A DNA stretch of 64,000 bases, taken from positions 526,745-590,744 of the forward strand of contig NZ_RXOZ01000011.1 in the NCBI RefSeq assembly GCF_003991205.1, written 5' to 3'. This stretch comes from Georgenia sp. SYP-B2076. GTDB taxonomy: Bacteria > Actinomycetota > Actinomycetes > Actinomycetales > Actinomycetaceae. Shown in pieces: positions 46,741 to 55,658 of this stretch. How positions within the stretch are numbered: the stretch's first letter is position 1; every line of letters starts with the position of its first letter. A program made the position numbers and the translations under genes. Below the pieces are notes generated by a model. That model was not told where the DNA came from, ran no database searches, and saw nothing but the letters and a program-made list of their open reading frames with translations.

Positions 46741-48417
46741 GTGAGCGCGGTCTCTGGCAGGACGGCCACCGGCAGGACAGCCCGCGACGACACGTCCGCC
46801 GGCACGTCGGAGTGGCTGCGGCGAGACCGGTCACGCCGCTGGGCCGCGTACGTGGCGGCCGCCCTCGGCCTGGTGGGGCTGCTCTCGGCGCTGTCCCGGC
46901 CGTTGCGCGGGCGCGTCGAGACTTTGCTGGAGGTCATGCCGATCGTCGTGCCACGCACCGCGGTGCTCACCCTGGTCTTCGTCTCCGTCGCGCTGGTGCT
47001 TACCGCCCGCGGCCTGCGCCACGGCCAACGGCTGGCGTGGCTGGCCGCCGGGCTGCTCCTGCTCGCCTCCGTGGTGCTGCACCTGATCAAGGGTCTCGAT
47101 GTTGAGGAGGCGACCCTGGCGACGGTCGGAGTGGTCTGGCTCGCCACCCAGCACCGGGCGTTCCCGGTGCTGCCGACCCGGGTGGCCGCGAAGCGTGCCG
47201 CGGTGCTCGGTATCGCGGGCGTGGTGGTGGTGGTGGGGATGTCGCTGTTGCTTGCCGTCCAGGCGCGCCCGGGCGCGGTACGCGCGCTCGGCGCCTTCGC
47301 GGGCCCGGTTCCCGCGGCCGCGGGCATGGCGCTGCTGGGCAGCGTGGCGTGGCTGCTGCTCACCCCGGGCCAGCCCGAGGCGCTGGTGGGCCAGGCGCAC
47401 CGACGCGAGCGGGAGCGGGCCCGCGAGGTGATGACCCGCTGCGGCGGGGACAGCCTGGACTTCTTCGCACTGCGTGACGACAAGCATTGGTTCTTCACCG
47501 GCCGCAGCGTGGTCGCCCATGCGGTGCGCGGCAACGTGTGCCTGGTCTCCCCGGACCCGATCGGTCCGGGCGAGGAGAGGGCGGACGCGTGGGCGGAGTT
47601 CATGGCGTACGCCGAGCGGTCCGGCTGGTCCGTCGCGGTGGTCGGCGCGGCGCAGGCGTGGCTGCCGGTCTACGAGGCCACCGGGCTGCGCAGCATCTAC
47701 CCGGGAGACGAGGCAGTCGTGGACTGCCGGACCTTCACGCTGACCGGCCACGCGATGCAGAGCGTGCGCCGGGCCCACCGGCGAGTGGGCGTGGCGGGCT
47801 TCACGGCCACCTTCCACGAGCCCGCCACTATGGACGACGCCACCCGGTCCGCGCTGCTGGAGCTGTCGACCCAGGGCCGTCGCGGGGAAGGCGAACGCGG
47901 CTTCTCGATGACGCTCTCCCGGCTCTTCGACCCTGCGGACGTCGGCGTCTTCGTGGCGGTGGGGCGCGACCCCGCCGGCCACCCGGTGGCGTTCATCCAG
48001 TGGGTACCTGCCGCACGGTTGCCCGGCTGGTCGCTGGACGTCATGCGGCGCAGCACCACGGCCCAGCTGCCCAACGGCGTCAACGACTTCCTCATCGTCG
48101 AGACGATCGCCAAGGTCCGCGAGCTTGGTGGCAGCGCCCTCAGCCTGAACTTCGCGATGTGGCGGCGGGTCGTCGCCGGTGAGCACGACTCGGCCGCGGC
48201 CCGCGTCGGCCGGCAGGTGTTGCGCCGGATGTCCCGCCGGGCCCAGATCGAGTCGCTGTGGCGGTTCAACGCCAAGTACGGCCCCCGCTGGGTGCCCCGC
48301 TACGCGGCCGTGGGCGCTATCGACCTCATCCCCGGCCAGGGCCTCGCCATCGCCGACGTCGAGGGCTTCACGGAGGTCCCGGTCCTCGGCCGGCTCGTGG
48401 GCCGGAGGCGGCCATGA
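46741..48417 (+). CDS. MprF-like membrane protein with DUF2156 aminoacyl-lipid transferase domain
   Basis: A 558-residue protein. About six membrane segments occupy residues 35-220; the C-terminal half (about 225-555) is a DUF2156 domain as in phosphatidylglycerol lysyltransferases, with FFALRDDKHWFF and GVNDFLIVETIAKV. Such enzymes transfer an amino acid from tRNA to membrane lipid and lower the negative surface charge, protecting against cationic peptides. No tRNA synthetase domain (as in LysX) is attached, so it must use ordinary charged tRNA. The GTG start at 46741 precedes the first basic segment; the longer frame upstream is not conserved in character. Confidence 0.85.
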   Translation: MSAVSGRTATGRTARDDTSAGTSEWLRRDRSRRWAAYVAAALGLVGLLSALSRPLRGRVETLLEVMPIVVPRTAVLTLVFVSVALVLTARGLRHGQRLAWLAAGLLLLASVVLHLIKGLDVEEATLATVGVVWLATQHRAFPVLPTRVAAKRAAVLGIAGVVVVVGMSLLLAVQARPGAVRALGAFAGPVPAAAGMALLGSVAWLLLTPGQPEALVGQAHRRERERAREVMTRCGGDSLDFFALRDDKHWFFTGRSVVAHAVRGNVCLVSPDPIGPGEERADAWAEFMAYAERSGWSVAVVGAAQAWLPVYEATGLRSIYPGDEAVVDCRTFTLTGHAMQSVRRAHRRVGVAGFTATFHEPATMDDATRSALLELSTQGRRGEGERGFSMTLSRLFDPADVGVFVAVGRDPAGHPVAFIQWVPAARLPGWSLDVMRRSTTAQLPNGVNDFLIVETIAKVRELGGSALSLNFAMWRRVVAGEHDSAAARVGRQVLRRMSRRAQIESLWRFNAKYGPRWVPRYAAVGAIDLIPGQGLAIADVEGFTEVPVLGRLVGRRRP

Positions 48418-48764
48418 CGGTCTCGCTTCCTCGCCGCGCTGCCCGGCACGATCGGCTACGCCCCCGGCTCGATCATTCGGGCCGGGGGCCCTCAGGGCGC
48501 CACCCGGCTGGCCGTGGGGGCACCGGCTGAGCTGGTGTGCGCCGTCGCGGCGACCGGCTCGCGGGTCGAGTGCGCACGGGTGGATTGTGGCCGCGCCACG
48601 TACGCGGGCCGGACGCCTCCCGAGTGCCCCACGGGCCGGGCCGCCCGGTCCTGCCGTCGAGCTGCCGAAGTTCGTGGGCAAGACCCGTCGGTGTGCGTGC
48701 ACACCTCCCGGATAGCTCACGTCGGTGGAGCCGCGGCACTGGGCGCCGCCCCTTCCGCGGCTTC
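48418..48764. other. Intergenic region with short coding-like remnant
   Basis: About 350 bp between the MprF-like gene and the heptamer site before the FtsH-like gene. A frame reading RFLAALPGTIGYAPGSIIRA is protein-like but has no start and no recognised family. Otherwise I see nothing. Confidence 0.4.
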
Positions 48765-48782
48765 CTCATCGTGCTCTCATCG
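48765..48782 (+). promoter_or_regulatory. Heptamer direct repeat (site 2), CTCATCG-N4-CTCATCG
   Basis: Two perfect CTCATCG copies start 11 bp apart, ending 53 bp before the ATG of the FtsH-like gene. The surrounding 80 bp are a diverged copy of site 1. Confidence 0.6.
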
Positions 48783-48835
48783 GCCGGTGGTGACGCTGGT
48801 TGTCATCGCGGTCGTATAGCGCGAAGGAGCCCGCC

Positions 48836-50727
48836 ATGTCCATGTGGAAGGCACCGTCCGGTCGCCAGCAGGGAGGTCTGCGGGCCGAGACCGGGAAGGA
48901 CCACCGGCGAGGTCCCGACGCGTCTTCGGGGCCGGAGAGGATCTGGTCGACCTGGCCGATCGCGATCGCGGTGGCGCTGTTCGTCCTGCTGTTCTTCGGA
49001 CCGGGTCTACTGGCGTCGTCGGGGACGGAACATCTCTCCTACAGCACCTTCCTGTCGGACGTGCAGGACCGCGACGTCTCATCGGTCGCCGTGGGGAGCG
49101 CGGGTCAGATCACCGGCGAGCTGACCAACGGCAAGGACTTCACCACCCAGGCGCCGGTGTGGGCGCTGACCACCACCGACCTGTCGAGCCGTCTGGAGGA
49201 GGCGGGCGTGCACGTGTCCGCCCACGCGCAGAGCGGGACGGTGGAGCAGCTCGTGGCGTCCGTGCTGCCGACCCTGCTGCTGGTCGGGTTCCTGGTGTGG
49301 ACCCAGCGGGCCGTCGCCTCGCGCGCCGGTGGGCTCGGTGGCCTGTTCCGCACGAAGGCCCGCGTCACGGAGGCAGAGCGACCCCAGACCACGTTCGACG
49401 ACGTCGCCGGGTACGAGGGGGCCAAGGAGGAGGTGCGGGAGGTCGTGGACTTCCTGCAGCACCCCGACCGGTACCGGCAGGCGGGTGCGAGAGGGCCGCG
49501 GGGCGTGCTGCTCGTCGGTCCCCCGGGCACGGGCAAGACGCTCCTGGCCCGCGCGGTCGCCGGCGAGGCGCAGGTGCCCTTCTACGCGGTCACCGGCAGC
49601 AGCTTCGTCGAGGTCTTCGTCGGCCTCGGCGCCTCACGGGTGCGTGATCTGTTCGCCCAGGCCCGCGCCAACGGCCCCGCGATCGTTTTCATCGACGAGA
49701 TCGACGCGATCGGCGGCCGCCGCGGCGTGGCCGGGTCCCCGGTCACGACGAGCGGGAGCAGACACTCAACCAGCTGCTTGCGGAGATGGACGGCTTCACC
49801 CAGGCCAGCTCCGTCGTCGTGCTCGCCAACACCAACCGCCCGGAGATCCTGGACCCCGCCCTCCTGCGACCCGGGCGCTTCGGCCGACAGGTCACCGTTC
49901 CCCTGCCCGCCCTGGTCGACAGGGAACGCATCCTGGCCGTCCACACGCGTGAGAAGCACCTCGGCGCCGACGTCGACCTCCGTGCCGTGGCCCGCGGAAC
50001 ACCCGGGCTTAGCGGCGCCGAGCTGGCCAACCTGGTCAACGAGGCGGCCCTGCGCGCGGCACGAGCGAACAGGAGCGAGCTGCGCGCCACCGACTTCGAC
50101 GACGCCCGTGACCGGCTCATCCTGGGCCGACGCGACGCGAACGCCCTGCTGCCCGACGAACGCCTCCGGGTCGCGGTGCACGAGTCCGGCCACGCCCTTG
50201 CCGCCGCGTTGTCCCCCACCGCCGACCCGGTCGCGAAGATCACCATCCTGCCGGCAGGGATGGCGCTGGGCGCCACCCACCAGCTTCCCGTGGACGAGCG
50301 CCGCCTCTACACCGAGCGGTACCTCACCGACCTCCTGACCATCCGCCTGGCAGGGCGGTGTGCCGAGCTGCTGGTCCTGGGGCAGGCATCGACCGGCGCC
50401 GCGGACGACCTCGCCGGGGCCACCCAGCTGGCCCGGCGGATGGTCCTCGAGTACGGCTTGTCCCGGCTCGGCCCGGTCGCCTACCCGCCCTCACCAACCC
50501 AGGGGCTGGACGGGAGCCCGGAGCGCCCGTACGGGGACGACACCCAGCGGCTGGTCGACACGGAAGTCTCGCGGCTGCTCCGCGAGGCCAGCAAACGAGC
50601 GGACAGCCTCCTGGCCGGCCACCGGTCTGCGCTCGACCTGGTCGCCCACCTCCTGCTCGAGGCAGAGACGGTCGACGGCTCGAGCGTCTACGACATCCTC
50701 CGCAAAGTCTCGACGGGCGTCACCTGA
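48836..50727 (+). pseudogene. FtsH-like AAA+ membrane metalloprotease, frameshifted
   Basis: A complete FtsH-type protease of about 630 residues is encoded in two frames. The first frame has two membrane segments, the AAA+ Walker A GPPGTGKT and Walker [11 protein letters not shown]. The second frame, from about 49735, continues with the second region of homology [18 protein letters not shown] and the protease domain with HESGH (zinc-binding; the usual form is HEAGH). At 49735-49745 one G appears missing (TCCCCGGTCACGACG, where SPGHDEREQ would need one more base). The rest is intact. FtsH degrades misassembled membrane proteins. It is a paralogue, since FtsH is usually elsewhere in the genome (folE/tilS region). 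Confidence 0.85.
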
Positions 50728-50824
50728 AGGGCTGCGCTCCCGGATCCGCGGCACCACTTTCGCCGACCTGTGTCGACAACACGTCTGCTCGCCCACCCCG
50801 ACACATCACCGCTAGGAGAATCCG

Positions 50825-51742
50825 ATGAACACCGTCGCACACCGCACCACACCGACGATGCCGCCTCGCCTGCGCTGGCTTGCCGTACTGATCGCCGGGC
50901 TCGTGCTCTTCGGCGCTATCGGCGCTGTCACGCTGAGCACGGGTGATCCGATCTTCCTGCCCTGTCTCCTGCTCTTGGGGGCCGCCATCGTCCCGGTGAC
51001 GCTGTCCACCTTCGTCTCCGAGGCCGAGCCCACGCACCTCTCGCTGGCGAGCATCCTGACGGCCGCCGTGCTCGGCGGTGTCCTCGGTGGCATCCTCGCC
51101 GGGCTGCTGGAGTTCGACACCGCGCGGACCCTCGGCGGGCTGCCGTTCTCGATGGTGGCCGTCATCGAGGAGTGCGCGAAGCTCGCCGTGCTGGCGGCGT
51201 TCTTGGTCTGGCGCCACCCCCGGCTACGGACCGTGGACGGGCTGGTGCTCGGCGTCGCGGTCGGCAGCGCTTTCGCCGCGGTAGAGACGATGGGGTACGG
51301 CTTCGTCATGCTGCTGCGCACCGGCGGGAACCTGCTCTCCGTCGACGACCTGCTGGCGCTGCGAGCCCTGAGCAGCCTGGGTGGTCACGCCGCCTGGACC
51401 GGCTTGGCGTGCGCGGCGCTGTTCGCGGTGCCCAGCGCCCGGCGCCGGGCCCTGGGTTGGCTCCGCTTCTTCGCCGTGCTCATCGGTGTCATCTCGCTGC
51501 ACGCGGGGTGGGACAGCGCCGCCGGCGGGGGTTACGACGACCTAGCGCTCGGGCTGGTCAGCTTCGCCGCCCTGATGGCGCTCACCTGGTCGCTGCGCCG
51601 GGCCGCGCGCGGTTCGCTCGAGCCACCGAAGGGTGTCGATCACTCGCTCACGGCTTGGATTCGGCACGCCCCCGGTGCGCCCCCTTCGACCTCAAGGTCC
51701 CTGGCCGGCGCTCCCGTCGCCGGCGCCGTAGGCGGCCGGTGA
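50825..51742 (+). CDS. PrsW-family intramembrane protease (second copy)
   Basis: A 305-residue membrane protein with about eight membrane segments. PrsW-like motifs are VIEECAKL, AFAAVETMGYG, SLGGHAAWTG and SLHAGWD. It is shorter than and quite diverged from the PrsW-like protein at 21338. The gene lies 97 bp after the FtsH-like protease and may be co-expressed. The cleavage target is unknown. Confidence 0.85.
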   Translation: MNTVAHRTTPTMPPRLRWLAVLIAGLVLFGAIGAVTLSTGDPIFLPCLLLLGAAIVPVTLSTFVSEAEPTHLSLASILTAAVLGGVLGGILAGLLEFDTARTLGGLPFSMVAVIEECAKLAVLAAFLVWRHPRLRTVDGLVLGVAVGSAFAAVETMGYGFVMLLRTGGNLLSVDDLLALRALSSLGGHAAWTGLACAALFAVPSARRRALGWLRFFAVLIGVISLHAGWDSAAGGGYDDLALGLVSFAALMALTWSLRRAARGSLEPPKGVDHSLTAWIRHAPGAPPSTSRSLAGAPVAGAVGGR

Positions 51743-51777
51743 TTCGCGAGGTGCGCAACTGCGCAGTCAAGACCGGC

Positions 51778-51803
51778 CCCTGGCGGCACGTCCCGCGCCA
51801 GGG
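51778..51803. terminator. Hairpin between convergent PrsW-like and histidine kinase genes
   Basis: CCCTGGCG and CGCCAGGG form a perfect 8-bp stem around a 10-nt loop, just after the PrsW-like stop. Confidence 0.5.
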
Positions 51804-51900
51804 TCCAGTCTGTGTCTGGTTGCCGACACACGCGGCAGGACCGTCGGCGCAGGGGCGCCGGCGTCTGGATGGTCCAGCGGCGGGTGGCACGGTCATGTAC

Positions 51901-53244
51901 TCAGGCGAGGGGCAACCCTGCGGTGACCACCGCGCCTCCGAGCGGGTCGCCGTTGCGCGCCTCGACGGTGCCGTCGTGTGCGGCAACGATCGCCCGGACG
52001 ATCGACAGGCCCAACCCGGCCCCCGAACTTCCCCGGGTACGCGCGCGGTCGCCCCGGACGAACCGATCGAACGCGGAGCCGCGAACGCCGGGCGGGAAGC
52101 CCGGCCCGTCGTCGGCTACCTCGAGCATGGCCCATTCCTGGTCACGGGCGACGCGCACGCGCACCGTGGTCGCCCCCGCGGCGGCGCTGTTGCCCGCGAG
52201 GTTGGCGAGCACCTGCCGCAGCAGGTCGGGGTCGCCGAGCACGAAGGCCGGCTCACCGGAGGCATGGATGCGCACCCCGAGCACGGGCGCGAGGCGCCGG
52301 GCCTCGGTGACGGCAAGATCGAGCAGGTCGGCCAGCTCGCGGCGGATGATCAGGGACCCGGCCTGCGCCCGGGCCAACAGCAGGAGGTCCTCGGCCAGCC
52401 GCGACAGCCGCGCGGCTTCGCCAAGTGCCGCCCGCAGGGAGCGTTCGACCTCTTCGGGGTCGTCGGCCGCGGACAGCGCGAGCTCGAGCTCGCCGCGCAG
52501 CACGGCGATCGGGGTGCGCAGCTCGTGGCTTGCGTCGTCGACGAAGGCCCGCTCGCGTTCGAAGGCGACCCGCAGCCGGCCGAGCATGGCGTCGAGGGTG
52601 CGGGCCAGGCGGGCGATCTCATCGTCGCCGGGCACCGGCGGCAGGCCGCGGGCGGCCTCGAAGGTGGAGATCGCGGCCGCCTCGCGCGTCAGGACGTCCA
52701 CCGGCCGCAGCGCCGCCCGGACCACCAGCCAGCCGGCGATCGCGAGGACTGCGACCAGCAGCGGCGCGGCGAGAACGAGGACCTCGAGCAACCGACGGCG
52801 CGCCTCGTGCAGCGGCTCCACCGAGGCCGCGACGCTGAGCACCCCGGTGCCGTCGACACGCTGGGAGAACACCCGCACCGCCGAGAGTGCTCGATCCTCG
52901 CCCCGCTCCAGGAGCCGGGTCCGCAGCACCTCGGCCCGGACGCGGCGCACCCCGTCCGGCGACAGGAGCCGGCTGTCCCCCAGAGCTGCGGACCCGGTCA
53001 GGACGGCGCCGTCCGCTCCGTACAGCTGCGCCAGCGGATCCCGGACCACGGCCTCCACGTCCCCGGCGGCGACCGCCGCGACCAGGTCACCGCTGCGGTC
53101 ACGCAAGTCGTCATCGAGCGCCGTGACCAGCTGCCGGCTCAGGATCAGATACAGCAGGGCCAGGCACAGCACCAGAGCCGCTGCCGCCCCCACCGCGAAC
53201 ACCAACGTCACCCGCGCACCCAGGGAGCGCGGCATCAGTCGCAC
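51901..53244 (-). CDS. Two-component sensor histidine kinase
   Basis: A 447-residue kinase. The first membrane segment is at residues 9-34, an extracellular sensor of about 120 residues follows, then the second segment, a HAMP domain, the HisKA box DDASHELRTPIAVL with the phosphorylated His, and an ATPase domain with DDGPGFP and GAGLGLSIVRAIV. The N box reads NLAGNSAAAG. Membrane sensor type with HAMP suggests envelope signals. The gene is on the minus strand and its likely partner (response regulator at 54089) is on the plus strand, with a DUF1003 gene between. The start may be GTG 53244 or ATG 53235. Confidence 0.92.
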   Translation of the reverse strand: MRLMPRSLGARVTLVFAVGAAAALVLCLALLYLILSRQLVTALDDDLRDRSGDLVAAVAAGDVEAVVRDPLAQLYGADGAVLTGSAALGDSRLLSPDGVRRVRAEVLRTRLLERGEDRALSAVRVFSQRVDGTGVLSVAASVEPLHEARRRLLEVLVLAAPLLVAVLAIAGWLVVRAALRPVDVLTREAAAISTFEAARGLPPVPGDDEIARLARTLDAMLGRLRVAFERERAFVDDASHELRTPIAVLRGELELALSAADDPEEVERSLRAALGEAARLSRLAEDLLLLARAQAGSLIIRRELADLLDLAVTEARRLAPVLGVRIHASGEPAFVLGDPDLLRQVLANLAGNSAAAGATTVRVRVARDQEWAMLEVADDGPGFPPGVRGSAFDRFVRGDRARTRGSSGAGLGLSIVRAIVAAHDGTVEARNGDPLGGAVVTAGLPLA

Positions 53245-53437
53245 GGCACCTCACCCCCGCTTCGACGGCTTTCACGGACTTCTACGCTCCCTCGCCAGCA
53301 TGACGACGGAAAGGTCCCTTGGATACCTCGGGCACCGTGTGGAGCCGCACGTAGGGACGGTGCCGTCAACCGAGCCGGCTCAGGGATTGCTCGGCGCCCT
53401 CGACCGGCGTCACCAGTTCTTGGGCCGAGCAGCTTCT

Positions 53438-53455
53438 TTCATCGTCCCCTCATGC
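53438..53455 (+). promoter_or_regulatory. Heptamer direct repeat (site 3), TTCATCG-N4-CTCATGC
   Basis: The two heptamers start 11 bp apart, 16 bp before the GTG of the DUF1003 gene. The first copy has T for C at position 1. Confidence 0.5.
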
Positions 53456-53471
53456 GTCCGGAGTCACCGTA

Positions 53472-53984
53472 GTGACCATGACCAAGAGCAGCAGGTTTGG
53501 GGAGCCGCCGCACCGCCGCGTTGAACGAGAGGCCGAGATGGGGCACCTGCGGCTCCGGCATGGCTGGGAGCTTCACCCCGCGGTGCGCGCGGACGACCGG
53601 ACGACCGCCGGTGAACGCGCAGCCGGCCGGGCCGGTGACGTCCTTGGTTCGTGGGTGGTTGTGGCGTCAGCCCCCGTCCTGGTCGCTCTGGGCGTCGCGG
53701 TGGCCATCTGGCATGACGGTCACGGAGGGCCGATCGCCCTCCTAGGCCTCGGGCTGTCCGGCCTGGCGGTCTGCGAGCTGCAGTTGGTGCTCCTGATGGC
53801 CCGTCGCGCCGACCGCACGGCAGCGCAGGTGGCGCTGTACGACCTGGAGTGGGACCGGCAACGGGCGGCAGCGGTGGATGAGCTTCGAGAGGACGTGGGC
53901 CGGCTGCGCGCTGACCTCGCCCGGCTCGCCGCCCTCATGGAGTCCTCGAGGCTGCCCCGCGGGACCCGCGGACACGACGGCTAG
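53472..53984 (+). CDS. DUF1003-like membrane protein
   Basis: A 170-residue protein. A soluble N-terminal half is followed by two membrane segments (LGSWVVVASAPVLVALG and ALLGLGLSGLAVCELQL) and a C-terminal charged coiled coil with DLEWDRQRAAAVDELR, the usual layout of DUF1003. The role of the family is not settled. GGAG lies 9 nt before the GTG at 53472; ATG 53478 is an alternative. It lies between the histidine kinase and the response regulator and carries heptamer site 3. Confidence 0.75.
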   Translation: MTMTKSSRFGEPPHRRVEREAEMGHLRLRHGWELHPAVRADDRTTAGERAAGRAGDVLGSWVVVASAPVLVALGVAVAIWHDGHGGPIALLGLGLSGLAVCELQLVLLMARRADRTAAQVALYDLEWDRQRAAAVDELREDVGRLRADLARLAALMESSRLPRGTRGHDG

Positions 53985-54088
53985 CCCGGCGTCGAGGTGC
54001 GGAGCGCTGAGGGATATGCCCGACCGACCGCCACCGGCGAGAAGGTCGGAGGCCGAAAGGGGGCAGAAAGGTGTCTAGGCTTTTGGTC

Positions 54089-54763
54089 ATGCGGCTGCTG
54101 GTCGTCGAGGACGAACCGGGGATGAGGTCCCTGCTCGTGCGCAGCCTGCAGCGCGAGGGGTACGCCGTGGACACGGCCGACAACGGCGAGGACGCGTTGT
54201 GGAGCGTCGCGGAGAACGCGTACGACGCTGTGGTGCTCGACGCGATGATCCCCGCGCCGGACGGCTTCGAGGTGTGTCGCCGCATCCGCGCCGAGGGTCA
54301 GTGGGTGCCGGTGCTCATGCTGACCGCGCGCGACGCCGTACCTGACCGGGTCCGGGGTCTTGACGCGGGTGCCGACGACTACCTGACGAAGCCGTTCGCC
54401 CTTGCCGAGCTCTTCGCCCGGATCCGCGCCCTCACTCGACGTGACCCGCTGGAACGACCGGCCGTGCTGCAGGTCGGTGATCTGACGCTGGACCCGGCGT
54501 CACGGCTCGTCCGCCGGGGAGGTGTGGACATCGCCTTATCGCCGAAGGAGTTCGCGCTCCTGCACGAGCTGATGCGCCGCCCCGGCGAGGTGCACAGCCG
54601 CACATCGCTGATCGACCACCTGTGGGACTTCGCCTACGACGGCGCCTCCAATGTCGTCGACGTGTACGTGCGCTACCTGCGCGACAAGGTCGACCGCCCC
54701 TTCGGCCGGGACACCATCCGCACCGTCCGGGGCGCGGGCTACCGGCTCGACCCGGACGCGTGA
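54089..54763 (+). CDS. OmpR/PhoB-family response regulator
   Basis: A 224-residue response regulator. The receiver domain has the acidic pocket VVEDE, the phosphorylated Asp in VVLDAMIP and the Lys in LTKPF. The C-terminal winged helix contains LSPKEFALLHELMRRPG and SNVVDVYVRYLRDKVD. ATG at 54089 (MRLLVVEDE) is the usual start; GTG 54071 is possible. It is the probable partner of the kinase at 51901 and the best candidate for binding the heptamer sites, since PhoB-type regulators use direct repeats spaced about 11 bp. Confidence 0.95.
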   Translation: MRLLVVEDEPGMRSLLVRSLQREGYAVDTADNGEDALWSVAENAYDAVVLDAMIPAPDGFEVCRRIRAEGQWVPVLMLTARDAVPDRVRGLDAGADDYLTKPFALAELFARIRALTRRDPLERPAVLQVGDLTLDPASRLVRRGGVDIALSPKEFALLHELMRRPGEVHSRTSLIDHLWDFAYDGASNVVDVYVRYLRDKVDRPFGRDTIRTVRGAGYRLDPDA

Positions 54764-54831
54764 GCGCGGCGCCGACGTGAACCGGGCGCGCAGGGGGGGA
54801 CGGGGAGGCACGCTGGGGCGCTGCGGCGGCC

Positions 54832-55419
54832 GTGCTCGTCGTGGCCGCCGTGCACCTGGCCATGCCGGAGCGGCTCTCACCCGGCCCGCGCTGGGCCGTG
54901 CCGGCCCTGGAGATCGTCCTGCTCGTCGCGCTGCTGGCTGCCAACCCCACGCGGATCACCCGGGAGTCGCGCGACGCGCGCGCTCTCTCCCTGGTCTTGG
55001 TTGCCGTGATCGCCACAGCCAACGCCCTCTCGCTCATCGAGCTCACCCGGCTCCTGCTCGCCGGCGGCGCGGCCAACGGCCGAGAGCTCATCGTGGCCGC
55101 GGTCGGCGTCTGGCTGACCAACGTCGTGGTGTTCGCCCTCGTGCTCTGGGAGGTCGACCGCGGGGGCCCGCACGCCCGCAGCGTGGGACGCGAGAGCGCA
55201 CCGGAGCTGCTGTTTGCCCAGATGACGATGGACGACGCGAGCTGGTCGCCGTCGTTCGCCGACTACCTCTACGTCAGCTTCACCAACTCGACGGCGTTCA
55301 GTCCCACCGACACCCTGCCGCTGTCCAGGCGCATCAAGATGACGATGCTCGCCCAGGAGCTGCTCTCGTTCATCACGGTGGGACTCGTGGTGGCCCGGGC
55401 GGTGAACATCCTCGCCTGA
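54832..55419 (+). CDS. DUF1345-like membrane protein (start probably further upstream)
   Basis: A 195-residue membrane protein with four membrane segments; ADYLYVSFTNSTAFSPTDT and the last helix resemble the DUF1345 C-terminus. The frame is closed upstream by a stop, and the start at 54832 lies inside the first helix, which is unusual. If one G is removed from the run of seven at 54793-54799, a GTG at 54777 gives VNRARRGDGEARWGAAAAVL in frame, a better start just after the response regulator. So an indel error or mutation at this homopolymer is likely. It lies downstream of the response regulator gene and may be co-transcribed. Confidence 0.7.
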   Translation: MLVVAAVHLAMPERLSPGPRWAVPALEIVLLVALLAANPTRITRESRDARALSLVLVAVIATANALSLIELTRLLLAGGAANGRELIVAAVGVWLTNVVVFALVLWEVDRGGPHARSVGRESAPELLFAQMTMDDASWSPSFADYLYVSFTNSTAFSPTDTLPLSRRIKMTMLAQELLSFITVGLVVARAVNILA

Positions 55420-55439
55420 CACCACCACGGAGCCCCGCT

Positions 55440-55457
55440 CTCACCGCTCCCTCATCT
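55440..55457 (+). promoter_or_regulatory. Heptamer direct repeat (site 4), CTCACCG-N4-CTCATCT
   Basis: The two heptamers start 11 bp apart, about 200 bp upstream of the DedA-family ATG and just after the DUF1345-like stop. Confidence 0.45.
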
Positions 55458-55658
55458 CCGCCGGGACACGCTTGACCTCGCCGATTCGGGGACGGGAGCC
55501 GAGATGATCGACGAGCAGACGCTACGGCGGTCGCGGCGGCGGCACGAGACCACAGCCGCCTGGTGCTCAGGCCTGGCCCGTGGGCACGGGTGCGTGCCGT
55601 CTCGCCCATCTGTCCCGATCCCGGTGGCCGATGTGGGCCGGGCGCGAGGTGGTCGTTC

